In this document: positions 7,624 to 16,091 of the stretch, piece by piece
Layout: every line of letters begins with the position of its first letter
Numbering within the stretch: position 1 is the stretch's first letter
Notes under the pieces: generated by a model
Seen by the model: the letters and a program-made list of their open reading frames with translations, nothing else
What the model was told of the DNA's origin: nothing
Database searches by the model: none
Made by a program: the position numbers and the translations under genes
NCBI GenBank assembly: GCA_002501135.1
Contig: DLRQ01000011.1
Coordinates: forward strand, 1-25,142
DNA: 25,142 nt
Reading direction: 5' to 3'
DNA from: Candidatus Neomicrothrix sp. UBA7884
GTDB lineage: Bacteria > Actinomycetota > Acidimicrobiia > Acidimicrobiales > MedAcidi-G1

Positions 7624-9122
7624 GCCCACGGGCCCTGCTGTCTGTCTATGACAAGACCGGAATAGTCGACCTGGGCCGTGCCCTCGTCGAACTCGGCTGG
7701 GATCTGGTGTCGAGCGGAGGTACGGCACGTCTCCTGGCCGACGAAGGGGTTCCCGTAACTGAGGTCGCCCAGATCACCCAGGCACCCGAGATGCTCGGCG
7801 GTCGGGTTAAGACCCTCCACCCCGTTATCCACGGCGGGATCCTCGCGGACCGTTCCAACCCTGACCACATGGCCGACCTGGACGGTCGCGGTATCAGGCC
7901 GATCGACCTTGTGGTGGCCAACCTGTACCCGTTCACCTCCGACCCGTCCATAGAGCTGATCGACATCGGCGGCCCGACAATGGTTCGTGCAGCTGCCAAG
8001 AACCATGCCCACGTCGGCGTGGTGGTAGATCCCGACGACTACGGGCCGGTGCTGGCCGAACTCCGGACCGATGGCACCTTCTCTGACAACACCCGTCGTC
8101 GTCTGGCACGGGCTGCGTTTGCACACACGGCCGCTTATGACGCGGCGATCGTCGGTTGGTTCGACGAGGACGCAGCTGATGTCCTTCCTGAATCGATCCA
8201 CCTCGCCCTGGAGCGGGTCCAGGACCTCAGATATGGGGAGAACCCACACCAGGTTGGCGCCCGCTACCTGCAGGCAGGGCGGTCTGGGTGGTGGGATGGC
8301 ACCGTTGTCCACGGTGGCAAGGCCATGTCATACCTGAACGTCCTCGACACCGAGGCCGCATGGCGGCTCGTGCACAGCCTCGGCGGGGAGCCGACCGCCG
8401 TTGTCATAAAGCACGCCAACCCGTGTGGGGCGGCGGTCGGTGCAGACATAGCCGAGGCGTACGTGGCCGCCCACGAATGCGATCCCGTGTCCGCATTCGG
8501 GGGGATCGTGGCAGTCAACCGCACCGTCACGCTGGCCATGGCAGAGCCGATGTCAGAGGTGTTCACCGAGGTGGTCGTGGCACCGTTCTACGAACCTGAT
8601 GCCCTGGCCCACCTCCAGGCACGAAAGAACCTCCGGATCCTGGAGGCACCGGCACCCAACTGGTCCGCTCACGAGGTCCGCAGCGTCGATGGCGGCCTGC
8701 TCGTGCAGACCACCGATGTGGTCTCGCTGGATCGCTCAGAGTGGAACGTGCCGACCCGAAGGTCGCCCACCGAAGCCGAATGGTCCGACCTTGAGTTTGC
8801 GTGGCGTGTGGCTGCGCGCGTCTCCTCGAACACGATCGTTCTCGTGAAGGACCTCTGCGCTGTGGGGATAGGCGCCGGCCAGCAGAACAGGCGTGATGCG
8901 GGTCGGATCGCCGCACAGAAGGCCGACGGAAGGGCAGCTGGTGGAGCGTGTGCCAGCGATGCCTTCTTCCCGTTCCGCGACGGTCTCGAGGCGGCTGCTG
9001 AAGCTGGGGCGACGGCCGTCATACAACCCGGTGGGTCTGTGCGCGACGACGAGGTGATTGCCGCAGCCGACGAGGCCGGAATCGCCATGGTCTTCACCGG
9101 TGAGAGGCACTTCAGACACTGA
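7620..9122 (+). CDS. purH: Bifunctional AICAR formyltransferase / IMP cyclohydrolase
   Basis: A 500-residue enzyme for the last two steps of IMP synthesis. The N-terminal IMP cyclohydrolase (MGS-like) domain shows SSGGTARLLADEGV (31-44) and GGRVKTLHPVIHGGIL (60-75). The C-terminal AICAR transformylase domain has DLRYGENPHQ (202-211), the catalytic Lys264-His265 in KHANPCG, and the terminal SDAFFPFRDG, QPGGSVRDDEVI and FTGERHFRH. The protein is slightly shorter than E. coli PurH (529), with no missing motif. The start overlaps the purN stop (ATGA), so the two formyl-THF-consuming enzymes are translationally coupled. Confidence 0.97.
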   Translation: MSPRALLSVYDKTGIVDLGRALVELGWDLVSSGGTARLLADEGVPVTEVAQITQAPEMLGGRVKTLHPVIHGGILADRSNPDHMADLDGRGIRPIDLVVANLYPFTSDPSIELIDIGGPTMVRAAAKNHAHVGVVVDPDDYGPVLAELRTDGTFSDNTRRRLARAAFAHTAAYDAAIVGWFDEDAADVLPESIHLALERVQDLRYGENPHQVGARYLQAGRSGWWDGTVVHGGKAMSYLNVLDTEAAWRLVHSLGGEPTAVVIKHANPCGAAVGADIAEAYVAAHECDPVSAFGGIVAVNRTVTLAMAEPMSEVFTEVVVAPFYEPDALAHLQARKNLRILEAPAPNWSAHEVRSVDGGLLVQTTDVVSLDRSEWNVPTRRSPTEAEWSDLEFAWRVAARVSSNTIVLVKDLCAVGIGAGQQNRRDAGRIAAQKADGRAAGGACASDAFFPFRDGLEAAAEAGATAVIQPGGSVRDDEVIAAADEAGIAMVFTGERHFRH

Positions 9123-9130
9123 CGTACCAG

Positions 9131-9136
9131 TAGCCT
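9131..9136 (+). promoter_or_regulatory. -10 box for leaderless folD transcript
   Basis: TAGCCT lies in the 22-bp purH-folD gap, eight bases before the ATG at 9145. There is no Shine-Dalgarno sequence. The same hexamer at the same distance precedes the alpha/beta hydrolase gene (17879-17884). No good -35 element is visible. Confidence 0.45.
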
Positions 9137-9144
9137 TCGGCCCC

Positions 9145-10002
9145 ATGTCAGCAGAACTCCTGGCCGGTGGCCCCGTTGCAGAAGCCGTGCTCGAAGATGT
9201 CCGTATTCGCGTCGAGCGGCTGAAGGATGCAGGAACCACTCCAGGCCTCGGGACCATCCTGGTGGGAGACGATGGTGCCAGCGCCGGCTATGTGCGCAAG
9301 AAGCACGAGACCTGCGAGGCCGTGGGTATGGCCTCCCACAACATCCACGTTGACGCTGATGCAACGCCGGCAGCACTCGACCAGGCGGTTGCACAGTTCA
9401 ACTCCGACCCCGGTGTCCACGGCTACATCATCCAGCACCCGGTAGCAGCCGGCTTCGACTTCAACGCAGCGCTCTCGGCGATGGACCCGGCAAAGGACGC
9501 AGACGGCCTTCACCCGATGAACCTGGGCAAGCTGGTACTCCAGGAAGACGGGCCTGTGCCGTGCACACCGGCAGGTATCCGGGCAATGTTCGTGCACTAC
9601 GGAATCGAGGTGTCCGGGAAGCACGTCGTTGTCATCGGCCGGGGACCGACCCTGGGTAGACCGCTTTCGCTGCTGTTGACCACTAAGGCACCCGGTGCCA
9701 ATGCTGCCGTGACCGTCGTCCACTCAGCGGTTCCCAACCTTGCCGACCTGACCCGGACCGCTGACATAGTCGTCGCCGCCGTTGGCATTCCCTCATTCGT
9801 TACACCGGAAATGGTCCGGCCAGGTGCCGTTGTAGTCAGCGGAGGCATCTCATGGGAGGGAAAGCGTCTCCTGGCCGATGTCGACGAGTCTGTCGGTGAG
9901 GTCGCCTCCTGGATCACCCCCCGCCTCGGCGGGGTGGGCCCCACGACCGTCGCAATGCTCCTGAGAAACACCGTCGAGGCCGCCGAACGTGCAACAGCCT
10001 GA
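9145..10002 (+). CDS. folD: Methylenetetrahydrofolate dehydrogenase / cyclohydrolase
   Basis: A 285-residue bifunctional enzyme that oxidises 5,10-methylene-THF with NADP+ and hydrolyses methenyl-THF to 10-formyl-THF, the formyl donor for PurN and PurH upstream. Visible family features are VGDDGASAGYVRKK with the catalytic Tyr/Lys pair (SxxYxxxK), IIQHPVA in place of the common QLPLP, AKDADGLHPMNLG, PCTPAGI, the Rossmann motif GRGPTLGRPLSLLL, and the closing PRLGGVGPTTVAMLL. VVSGGI replaces the usual VIDVGI. The frame is open upstream into purH, but the ATG at 9145 follows the purH stop and a -10 box, and begins at the conserved N-terminus. Confidence 0.95.
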   Translation: MSAELLAGGPVAEAVLEDVRIRVERLKDAGTTPGLGTILVGDDGASAGYVRKKHETCEAVGMASHNIHVDADATPAALDQAVAQFNSDPGVHGYIIQHPVAAGFDFNAALSAMDPAKDADGLHPMNLGKLVLQEDGPVPCTPAGIRAMFVHYGIEVSGKHVVVIGRGPTLGRPLSLLLTTKAPGANAAVTVVHSAVPNLADLTRTADIVVAAVGIPSFVTPEMVRPGAVVVSGGISWEGKRLLADVDESVGEVASWITPRLGGVGPTTVAMLLRNTVEAAERATA

Positions 10003-10061
10003 CCGACCGGTGCAGCAGTTCGGGCTCTGATCCCGGGGCTGGGACTCGACCTGCTTGTGGA

Positions 10062-10067
10062 TAGGGT
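10062..10067 (+). promoter_or_regulatory. -10 box for leaderless icd transcript
   Basis: TAGGGT (TANNNT) lies six bases before the icd ATG at 10074, with no Shine-Dalgarno sequence in the gap. The 71-bp folD-icd spacer contains no obvious terminator and no convincing -35 element. Confidence 0.5.
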
Positions 10068-10073
10068 CGGAGC

Positions 10074-11270
10074 ATGGGTGAAAACATCAAGATGAGTCCG
10101 GACGGCACGCTCGTCGTCCCCGAAGTACCGGTCATTCCCTTCATTGAGGGCGATGGCACCGGTGTCGACATCTGGCCGGCAGCCAGGCTGGTTCTGGACG
10201 CTGCTGCTGCCAGGCACGGCCACAGTGTTGACTGGCGCGAGGTGCTTGCGGGCGAAAAGGCCTACAACGAGGTCGGCGACTGGCTCCCCCAGGAGACCAT
10301 TGAGGCGTTCCAGGAGTGCCTGATTGGAATCAAGGGCCCGCTCACAACGCCAATAGGTGGAGGCTTCCGCAGCCTCAACGTGGCGATCCGCCAGATCCTG
10401 GACCTGTACGTGTGCCTCCGGCCGGTCCGCTGGTTCAAGGGTGTGCCGTCGCCGGTCAAGTCACCCGAACTGGTCGACATGGTCATCTTCCGTGAGAACA
10501 CCGAGGACATCTATGCGGGCCTCGAGGTCGAGGCGATGTCGCCAGAGGCACTCAAGCTCCGGACCCTCCTCGAGGACGCCTTCGGCTGGAAGATCCGTGA
10601 GGACTCCGGAATCGGCATCAAGCCCATCTCCAAGACCGGGTCGCAGAGACTCCAGCGGGCTGCCATCGAGTACGCCGTAGCCAAGGGTAGAAAGCGCGTC
10701 CACTGGGTGCACAAGGGCAACATCATGAAGTTCACCGAGGGCGCCTTCCAGAAGTGGGGCTACGACCTGGTTCGCGAGGAGTTCAGCGACGTGGCCGTCG
10801 GATGGGCCGACTGCGGCGGTGACCCCGGCGACAAGATTCTTGTCCAGGACGCAATCGCCGACATCGCCCTCCAGCAGGTGCTCACCCGGCCCGCCGAGTT
10901 CGATGTGATCGGAACCATGAACCTGAACGGCGACTACCTGTCCGACGCCCTGGCTGCCCAGGTCGGTGGCATCGGAATCGCCCCCGGTGGTAACGCCAAC
11001 TACGTAACCGGGCACGGCATCTTCGAGGCCACACACGGAACCGCGCCCAAGTACGCCGGTACGGACAAGGTGAACCCCTCGTCGGTGCTGCTCTCAGGCG
11101 TCCTGATGTTCGAACACATCGGATGGCAGGAGGCGGCCGACGACATCGTGACCGCCCTCGAGGCCACCATCGGCGACAAGGTGGTCACATACGACTTCGC
11201 CAGGCAGATGGACGGTGCGACCGAGGTGAAGTGCTCTGAGTTTGCGCAGGCGATCGTCGACCGGCTTTGA
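10074..11270 (+). CDS. icd: NADP-dependent isocitrate dehydrogenase
   Basis: A 398-residue dimeric-type isocitrate dehydrogenase that decarboxylates isocitrate to 2-oxoglutarate with NADP+ in the TCA cycle. Motifs are IPFIEGDGTG, the substrate loop GPLTTPIGGGFRSLN with Ser100 (equivalent to the regulatory Ser113 of E. coli), VCLRPVRWF, FRENTEDIYAG, KGNIMKFTEGAF and GTAPKYAGTDKVNP. Lys326-Tyr327 correspond to the pair that recognises the 2'-phosphate of NADP in the E. coli enzyme, so NADP is predicted as cofactor. This is the short prokaryotic type, not the monomeric enzyme of many actinobacteria. I see no IDH kinase (AceK) in the window. Confidence 0.96.
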   Translation: MGENIKMSPDGTLVVPEVPVIPFIEGDGTGVDIWPAARLVLDAAAARHGHSVDWREVLAGEKAYNEVGDWLPQETIEAFQECLIGIKGPLTTPIGGGFRSLNVAIRQILDLYVCLRPVRWFKGVPSPVKSPELVDMVIFRENTEDIYAGLEVEAMSPEALKLRTLLEDAFGWKIREDSGIGIKPISKTGSQRLQRAAIEYAVAKGRKRVHWVHKGNIMKFTEGAFQKWGYDLVREEFSDVAVGWADCGGDPGDKILVQDAIADIALQQVLTRPAEFDVIGTMNLNGDYLSDALAAQVGGIGIAPGGNANYVTGHGIFEATHGTAPKYAGTDKVNPSSVLLSGVLMFEHIGWQEAADDIVTALEATIGDKVVTYDFARQMDGATEVKCSEFAQAIVDRL

Positions 11271-11477
11271 AGCGGTCGCTCCCACAGGTCAGATCGCTCC
11301 TAACCGGTAGTTCCCCTGTCATCTGACGCATCGGCCGGCGGCGCCACGGCCACGGGCGGCCCCCAACAGCGTGCCTCCACCACAGGTTCAGGCATCTACC
11401 GCCGCGGCTGGAGCCTTGTAAGGCGGTCGCTGCGTGCCCATCCGTGGGCCCACACCTGCGGTATCACCGGTGGAACG
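11271..11477 (+). other. icd-ABC spacer; much of it probably codes the ABC N-terminus
   Basis: A possible hairpin directly follows icd: AGCGGTC (11271-11277) pairs with GATCGCT (11292-11298) with one GU wobble and no T-run. From 11304 the frame of the next ABC gene is open. The peptide from about 11391, including YRRGWSLVRRSLRAHPW, looks like the cytoplasmic lead-in to transmembrane helix 1 of an ABC exporter. There is no in-frame ATG, GTG or TTG in the stretch. CTG 11316 is the only near-cognate codon near its beginning. Confidence 0.5.
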
Positions 11478-13139
11478 ATGTTTGCGACGACGGTTGTCGG
11501 TTTCACAATCGTGATGGGTCGGGTCACAGACGAGGTAATTATTCCCGGCCTCGATGAACCCGGGAGCGTCAGTGGCCGTGGTATCTGGGCGGCGATGGCG
11601 GTAATCGCGGTGGTCGGGCTGATCCGGGGCCTCTCGGTGATGGTCAGGCGGTTTTTCAACTTCATGGGGGCGATGCTTACCCAACGGACATGGCGCCGGT
11701 CGATTGTCGACCGCTACCTGGACGTTCCTCTTGACTTTTTCCGGACGCGGCCGGCAGGTGAACTCCTGGCCCATGCTGATGCCGACATCGAGGCTGCATC
11801 CTCGATGCTCATGCCGCTGGCGTTTGCCGTGACAGTTGTGGTTCTTGTCGTCCTGGCGGTGGTGAGCCTCCTTGTGGTCCATCCGCTCTTCGCCCTGGTT
11901 GCCCTCTTGTTGTTCCCTGCCCTGGCAATCATCAACCAGATCTACACGAGGGCGGTCGAGGCCCCTGCGGCGCGGGCCCAGGCAATGGTCGGAGAGGTCT
12001 CGTCGGTGGCACACGAGAGCCTCGAGGGAGTTCTCGTCGTCAAGACGCTCGGACGGGAATCAGACGAGGTTGAGCGCCTGACCCTGGCCTCCGAGCAGTT
12101 GCGGAGCGAACGCCTCGAGGTGGGGGCAATCAGGTCCCGGTTCGAGCCCATCCTCTACTCCCTGCCAGGCATCGGGGTACTCGTGCTCCTTCTCATCGGC
12201 GTCTGGCTCGTGGGTCGCAGTGCCGTAACGGTCGGTGAGGTGGTGCAGGCAATGACCCTGTTCGGCATTCTCTGGCTGCCAGTCCAGATTCTGGGGTTCC
12301 TGTTCCAGGAGATGCCAAGGTCGGTAGTCGCGATGGACCGGATTGACTCGGTTCTGGCTGTGGAACCGGAGCACCGTCCTGACCCTGAGCCGGCGTCGGT
12401 CACAGTTCCAGATTCGGTAGGTGTCGTTCTTGAGGGGGTCTCGTTCGCCTACCCGGACGGCACGACGGTGCTCAACGGCCTCTCCTTTCAGATCGAACCG
12501 GGCGAGGTGGTCGCCCTCGTGGGGGCCACCGGCTGTGGCAAGAGCACTCTCGTCGGACTCATGTCGGGGATGATGCCGCCCGACAGTGGGTGTATAGCCA
12601 TAGGAGGCGCCAACTTCTCCGATCTGGGCTCCGACGGGGTAGTTCGTCTGGTGGCACCGGTCCTGCAGGAGACCTTCATGTTCGCCGACACGCTGCGGGC
12701 AAACCTGGCGCTTGATGCGGAGGTATCCGAAGGTGAACTGCACAGGGTGTTGGGCCTCGTTGCAGCCGACAGTTTCGTTGCCGAACTGTCAGATGGCCCC
12801 GACACCGTCATGGGTGAGAGGGGTGTGACGCTCTCAGGCGGCCAGCGACAGCGGTTGGCCATTGCCAGGGCCCTGCTGCGCCGTCCCCGCCTGCTGCTGC
12901 TCGACGATGCCACATCGGCTGTGGACCCGGTCGTCGAGGCAGCCATTCTCGAGAATCTGCGGGCCCATAGTGGGAGGACCCTCATGGTGGTTGCCCATCG
13001 CCTCGCCACCATCCGCCTGGCCGATCGCGTTCTGTTCATGAACGAGGGTCGTATCGCCGCCGACGGGACCCACGAGGAACTGCTCGGCGTGCCCGGGTAC
13101 GCGGCGCTGGCTCGTGCCTATGAGGAGGCCACCGAGTGA
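11478..13139 (+). CDS. ABC exporter half-transporter, subunit 1 (Walker B Asp variant)
   Basis: Type IV exporter half with a transmembrane domain (to about residue 290) followed by an ATPase domain. 553 residues are read from the first canonical start. The ATPase has Walker A GATGCGKS (Lys355), a normal signature LSGGQ (452-456), Walker B LLLLDDATSAVD with Asp477 where the catalytic Glu should be, and the switch His507. Loss of that Glu marks one degenerate site in a heterodimeric exporter. The partner encoded next supplies the complementary defect. The true N-terminus is probably upstream, because the transmembrane helix at the annotated ATG seems to lack its usual cytoplasmic lead-in, which is present in frame from about 11391. 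The stop overlaps the partner gene (GTGA, 13136-13139). The substrate is unknown; lipid, peptide or drug export are all possible. Confidence 0.85.
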   Translation: MFATTVVGFTIVMGRVTDEVIIPGLDEPGSVSGRGIWAAMAVIAVVGLIRGLSVMVRRFFNFMGAMLTQRTWRRSIVDRYLDVPLDFFRTRPAGELLAHADADIEAASSMLMPLAFAVTVVVLVVLAVVSLLVVHPLFALVALLLFPALAIINQIYTRAVEAPAARAQAMVGEVSSVAHESLEGVLVVKTLGRESDEVERLTLASEQLRSERLEVGAIRSRFEPILYSLPGIGVLVLLLIGVWLVGRSAVTVGEVVQAMTLFGILWLPVQILGFLFQEMPRSVVAMDRIDSVLAVEPEHRPDPEPASVTVPDSVGVVLEGVSFAYPDGTTVLNGLSFQIEPGEVVALVGATGCGKSTLVGLMSGMMPPDSGCIAIGGANFSDLGSDGVVRLVAPVLQETFMFADTLRANLALDAEVSEGELHRVLGLVAADSFVAELSDGPDTVMGERGVTLSGGQRQRLAIARALLRRPRLLLLDDATSAVDPVVEAAILENLRAHSGRTLMVVAHRLATIRLADRVLFMNEGRIAADGTHEELLGVPGYAALARAYEEATE

Positions 13140-14974
13140 GCAGCTTCGATGGTCACGATGTCCTCGGACCTGGCGGGGAACCAGAACCACGGGCCCTCGA
13201 CGACATCGACGGAGCCGGTGCTCTGTCGGTGTTGCGGAGGGGTCTGGCAGCCTCACCGGAACTCCGTGCAGGCCTGTCGCTCTCCGCGCTGATGACCCTC
13301 TCGGTGGCCGGAGGCAGGCTCGTTGTTCCGCTGGTGATCCAGTTCGTGCTGGACCGGGGATTCGTCGGTGGAGCCGTGCGTTTCGGTCTCGTCATGGCAG
13401 CAGCAGGAGGTGCGCTGGCCCTTACTGTCGCTTCAATTTTTCTGTCCCAGGCGGTCTACAAGCGACTCGTCGGGGTTGCCGAGGCCGTGCTGCTGGGACT
13501 CCGACTGCGGACATTCGCGCATCTCCACCGGCTCAGCCTTGCTGAGCACACGTCCACGAAGACCGGAGTCCTGACGGCCCGGGTCACAAGCGACGTCGAG
13601 GCGCTCGCCAAGTTTGCACAGTGGGGGGCCATTTCCTGGATCGTGAACTCTGTGCAGATCATCGGAGTGGTTGTCGTAATGGCTGTCTACTCCTGGCAAC
13701 TGACCCTCGTCACTGTGTTCGTACACCTCCCACTCCTGCCCGTCCTACGCGATATGCAAAAGCGCCAGCTGCGTGCCTACGACCTGCTCCGCACACGGGT
13801 TGGCGAGACAATGGGTGCACTGGCCGAGGCCGTACACGGCATCGAGGTGGTAAGGACGTACGGCCAGCGAGAGGCGGTCCGGCGTCGCCTCCACCGGGTC
13901 GTGGACAGGCAGTACAGACAACAGATGCGTGCAGCCAGGTACTTCTCGCTTGTGCTGCCCAGCACCGACATCTTCGGGGTTGCCGCTGTCGCCGCCGTGA
14001 TCGGTGCCGGTGTCCACTGGGGGACAGGCTGGGGCGTCACCTCCGGTGAGTTGGTGGCGTTCGTGTTCCTCGTCAACATGCTCGTGATGCCGATCACCTC
14101 GCTCGGCGAGACCCTCGACCAGACCCAGACCGCCCTGGCAGGGTGGTGGAAGATCCTGAACGTGCTGGACACCGAGGTGGAGCTCGCCGAACCGTCTTCG
14201 GGAGTGGCCAGGCCACTTCCCCAGGGTGCACTGGCGGTGGCGGCCCGGGGTGTTGAGTTCTCCTACAGGGGCAGCGACCGGGTCCTGCACGGCGTCAGTG
14301 TGGAGCTGGACGCCGGCTCGTCGGTGGCCGTGGTCGGCGAGACCGGCTCCGGGAAGACCACGTTTGCGATGCTTCTGGCCCGCCTGGCCGACCCCACGGC
14401 CGGACAGGTCACGCTTGGTGGTGTCGACCTGAGAAAGGTTTCAGCCGACGACCGTCGGCGGTCGGTCCGGATGGTCCCCCAGGACGGCTTTCTCTTTGAC
14501 ACAACGGTCGGTGCCAACATCAGGTTCGGCCGCAGGGACTCGACCGAAGCCGATGTGCAGGCTGCTGTGGACGAGCTTGGGCTCGGTACATGGGTGGCGG
14601 GCCTTCCCGCAGGTCTGGATACCCGGGTCGGCGAGAGAGGGTCGTCGCTGTCGGTCGGCGAACGGCAGCTGGTTGCCCTGCTGAGGGCCCAGCTGGCAGA
14701 TCCGGGTCTGCTGATCCTTGACGAGGCGACATCCGCTGTCGACCCCGACACCGAGCAGACACTCGAGAGGGCACTTGAGCATCTGGCTGAGGGACGCACC
14801 ACCGTCAGCGTCGCCCACAGGCTCTCGACCGCAGAGCGATCCGACCTGGTGCTCGTATTCGACCGCGGCCGGATCGTCGAGAACGGTTCTCACGTCGAAC
14901 TGGCTGCAGCCGGCGGCACCTATGCGGCCCTGTACGAATCATGGCTGGGAAACACCCGCCTGATGGAAGCCTGA
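13136..14974 (+). CDS. ABC exporter half-transporter, subunit 2 (degenerate signature)
   Basis: A 612-residue exporter half with an N-terminal extension of about 45 residues, a six-helix transmembrane domain and an ATPase domain. Walker A is GETGSGKTT (Lys407), the Q-loop region is VRMVPQDGFLF, and Walker B is LLILDEATSAVD with the catalytic Glu530 intact. His561 is present. The signature, however, reads LSVGE (505-509) instead of LSGGQ. Paired with subunit 1, its intact Walker B faces the partner's good LSGGQ (one active site), while its weak signature faces the partner's Asp477 (one dead or slow site). This is the expected arrangement for a TM287/288-type heterodimer. The GTG start overlaps the stop of subunit 1. 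Confidence 0.9.
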   Translation: MSSFDGHDVLGPGGEPEPRALDDIDGAGALSVLRRGLAASPELRAGLSLSALMTLSVAGGRLVVPLVIQFVLDRGFVGGAVRFGLVMAAAGGALALTVASIFLSQAVYKRLVGVAEAVLLGLRLRTFAHLHRLSLAEHTSTKTGVLTARVTSDVEALAKFAQWGAISWIVNSVQIIGVVVVMAVYSWQLTLVTVFVHLPLLPVLRDMQKRQLRAYDLLRTRVGETMGALAEAVHGIEVVRTYGQREAVRRRLHRVVDRQYRQQMRAARYFSLVLPSTDIFGVAAVAAVIGAGVHWGTGWGVTSGELVAFVFLVNMLVMPITSLGETLDQTQTALAGWWKILNVLDTEVELAEPSSGVARPLPQGALAVAARGVEFSYRGSDRVLHGVSVELDAGSSVAVVGETGSGKTTFAMLLARLADPTAGQVTLGGVDLRKVSADDRRRSVRMVPQDGFLFDTTVGANIRFGRRDSTEADVQAAVDELGLGTWVAGLPAGLDTRVGERGSSLSVGERQLVALLRAQLADPGLLILDEATSAVDPDTEQTLERALEHLAEGRTTVSVAHRLSTAERSDLVLVFDRGRIVENGSHVELAAAGGTYAALYESWLGNTRLMEA

Positions 14975-15045
14975 CCCGGTGAACAGCCCACCGGTCTGAG
15001 CCGTTGGTCACATAGATCAGAGGCGCTACCGCTCGAGAGCCTCGG

Positions 15046-15078
15046 TACCCTCGGAGTAACCCGCTGGCCACCTAGGAG
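15046..15078 (+). promoter_or_regulatory. Candidate mdh promoter and Shine-Dalgarno
   Basis: TACCCT (15046-15051) fits TANNNT, and AGGAG (15074-15078) lies five bases before the GTG start at 15084. Unlike several neighbours, mdh would have a short leader of about 25-30 bases with a ribosome-binding site. No clear -35 element is seen. Upstream, CCGGTG (14976-14981) and CACCGG (14989-14994) could form a weak hairpin ending the ABC operon. Confidence 0.4.
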
Positions 15079-15083
15079 TCCCC

Positions 15084-16073
15084 GTGTCACCCCCACCAGT
15101 TCGTGTATCTGTCACAGGTGCAGCCGGCCAGATCGGCTACAGCCTCGTCTTTCGCATCGCCAGCGGACAACTGCTGGGGCCCGACCAGCCGGTCTCGCTG
15201 AGCCTCCTCGAAATCCCTCCAGCCATGGGAGCACTTGAGGGCGTGGCCATGGAACTCGACGACTGCGCCTTTCCACTGCTGTCCGACATCAACCTGAGCG
15301 ACGAGGCCGATACCGCATTCACCGGCGCCGAGGTGGCAATTCTCGTCGGCTCCAGGCCGCGCACGAAGGGCATGGAGCGCCAGGACCTGCTTGAGGCCAA
15401 CGGGGCCATCTTCACGGTTCAGGGCCAGGCCCTCAACGGGAACGCTGCCGACAGTCTCCGGGTACTCGTCGTCGGCAACCCGGCCAACACGAACTGCCTG
15501 ATCGCAATGAACAACGCACCCGACGTCCCAGACGACCGGTTCACGGCGATGACCAGGCTCGACCACAACAGGGCTCTAACCCAGGCTGCCGGAAAGCTGG
15601 GTGTGTCTGTGAACGACGTCTCCCGTATGACCATCTGGGGGAACCATTCGGCAACCCAGTATCCCGACCTGTTCCGCTGCGAGGTGGCCGGTTCCTCGGC
15701 TGCCGTGGCGATAGACGATCAGGCGTGGCTGGAGGGAGAGTTCATCCCGACCGTCCAGAAGCGTGGTGCAGCGATTATCGAGGCACGCGGTGCCTCAAGC
15801 GCCGCTTCAGCCGCCAATGCCGCAATCGACCATGTTCACGACTGGATGCTGGGAACACCAGATGGTGACTGGGTATCGATGGGCGTTCCATCCGACGGCA
15901 GCTACGGCGTTCCCGAGGGGTTGATCTCCTCGTTCCCGGTGACCTGTTCGGGAGGGGAATGGTCGGTGGTTCAGGGCCTCGAGATCGACGACTTCTCGAA
16001 GGCCCGTATCGATGCCTCTGTGGCCGAACTTGCCGAGGAACGCGACATGGTCAGAGGTCTCGGCCTCATCTGA
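15084..16073 (+). CDS. mdh: Malate dehydrogenase (NAD-dependent)
   Basis: A 329-residue dehydrogenase that interconverts malate and oxaloacetate in the TCA cycle. The dinucleotide motif GAAGQIGY is at 12-19. An acidic residue ends the second beta strand (LLEIP), consistent with NAD. The substrate loop has RPRTKGMERQDLLEAN, VVGNPANTN precedes the active site, and the catalytic His188 is in IWGNHSATQYPD. This is the cytosolic/actinobacterial-type MDH rather than the E. coli type. The GTG start has a good Shine-Dalgarno sequence. The gene ends only 10 bp from the convergent SCP2-like gene. Confidence 0.96.
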   Translation: MSPPPVRVSVTGAAGQIGYSLVFRIASGQLLGPDQPVSLSLLEIPPAMGALEGVAMELDDCAFPLLSDINLSDEADTAFTGAEVAILVGSRPRTKGMERQDLLEANGAIFTVQGQALNGNAADSLRVLVVGNPANTNCLIAMNNAPDVPDDRFTAMTRLDHNRALTQAAGKLGVSVNDVSRMTIWGNHSATQYPDLFRCEVAGSSAAVAIDDQAWLEGEFIPTVQKRGAAIIEARGASSAASAANAAIDHVHDWMLGTPDGDWVSMGVPSDGSYGVPEGLISSFPVTCSGGEWSVVQGLEIDDFSKARIDASVAELAEERDMVRGLGLI

Positions 16074-16075
16074 GA

Positions 16076-16091
16076 GCCGAGGATCAGCGGC
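16076..16091. terminator. Possible bidirectional hairpin between mdh and SCP2-like gene
   Basis: AGCCG (16076-16080) and CGGCT (16087-16091) form a five-bp stem across the 10-bp convergent gap, with one arm inside the last codons of the minus-strand gene. There is no T-run, so termination function is uncertain. Confidence 0.25.
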
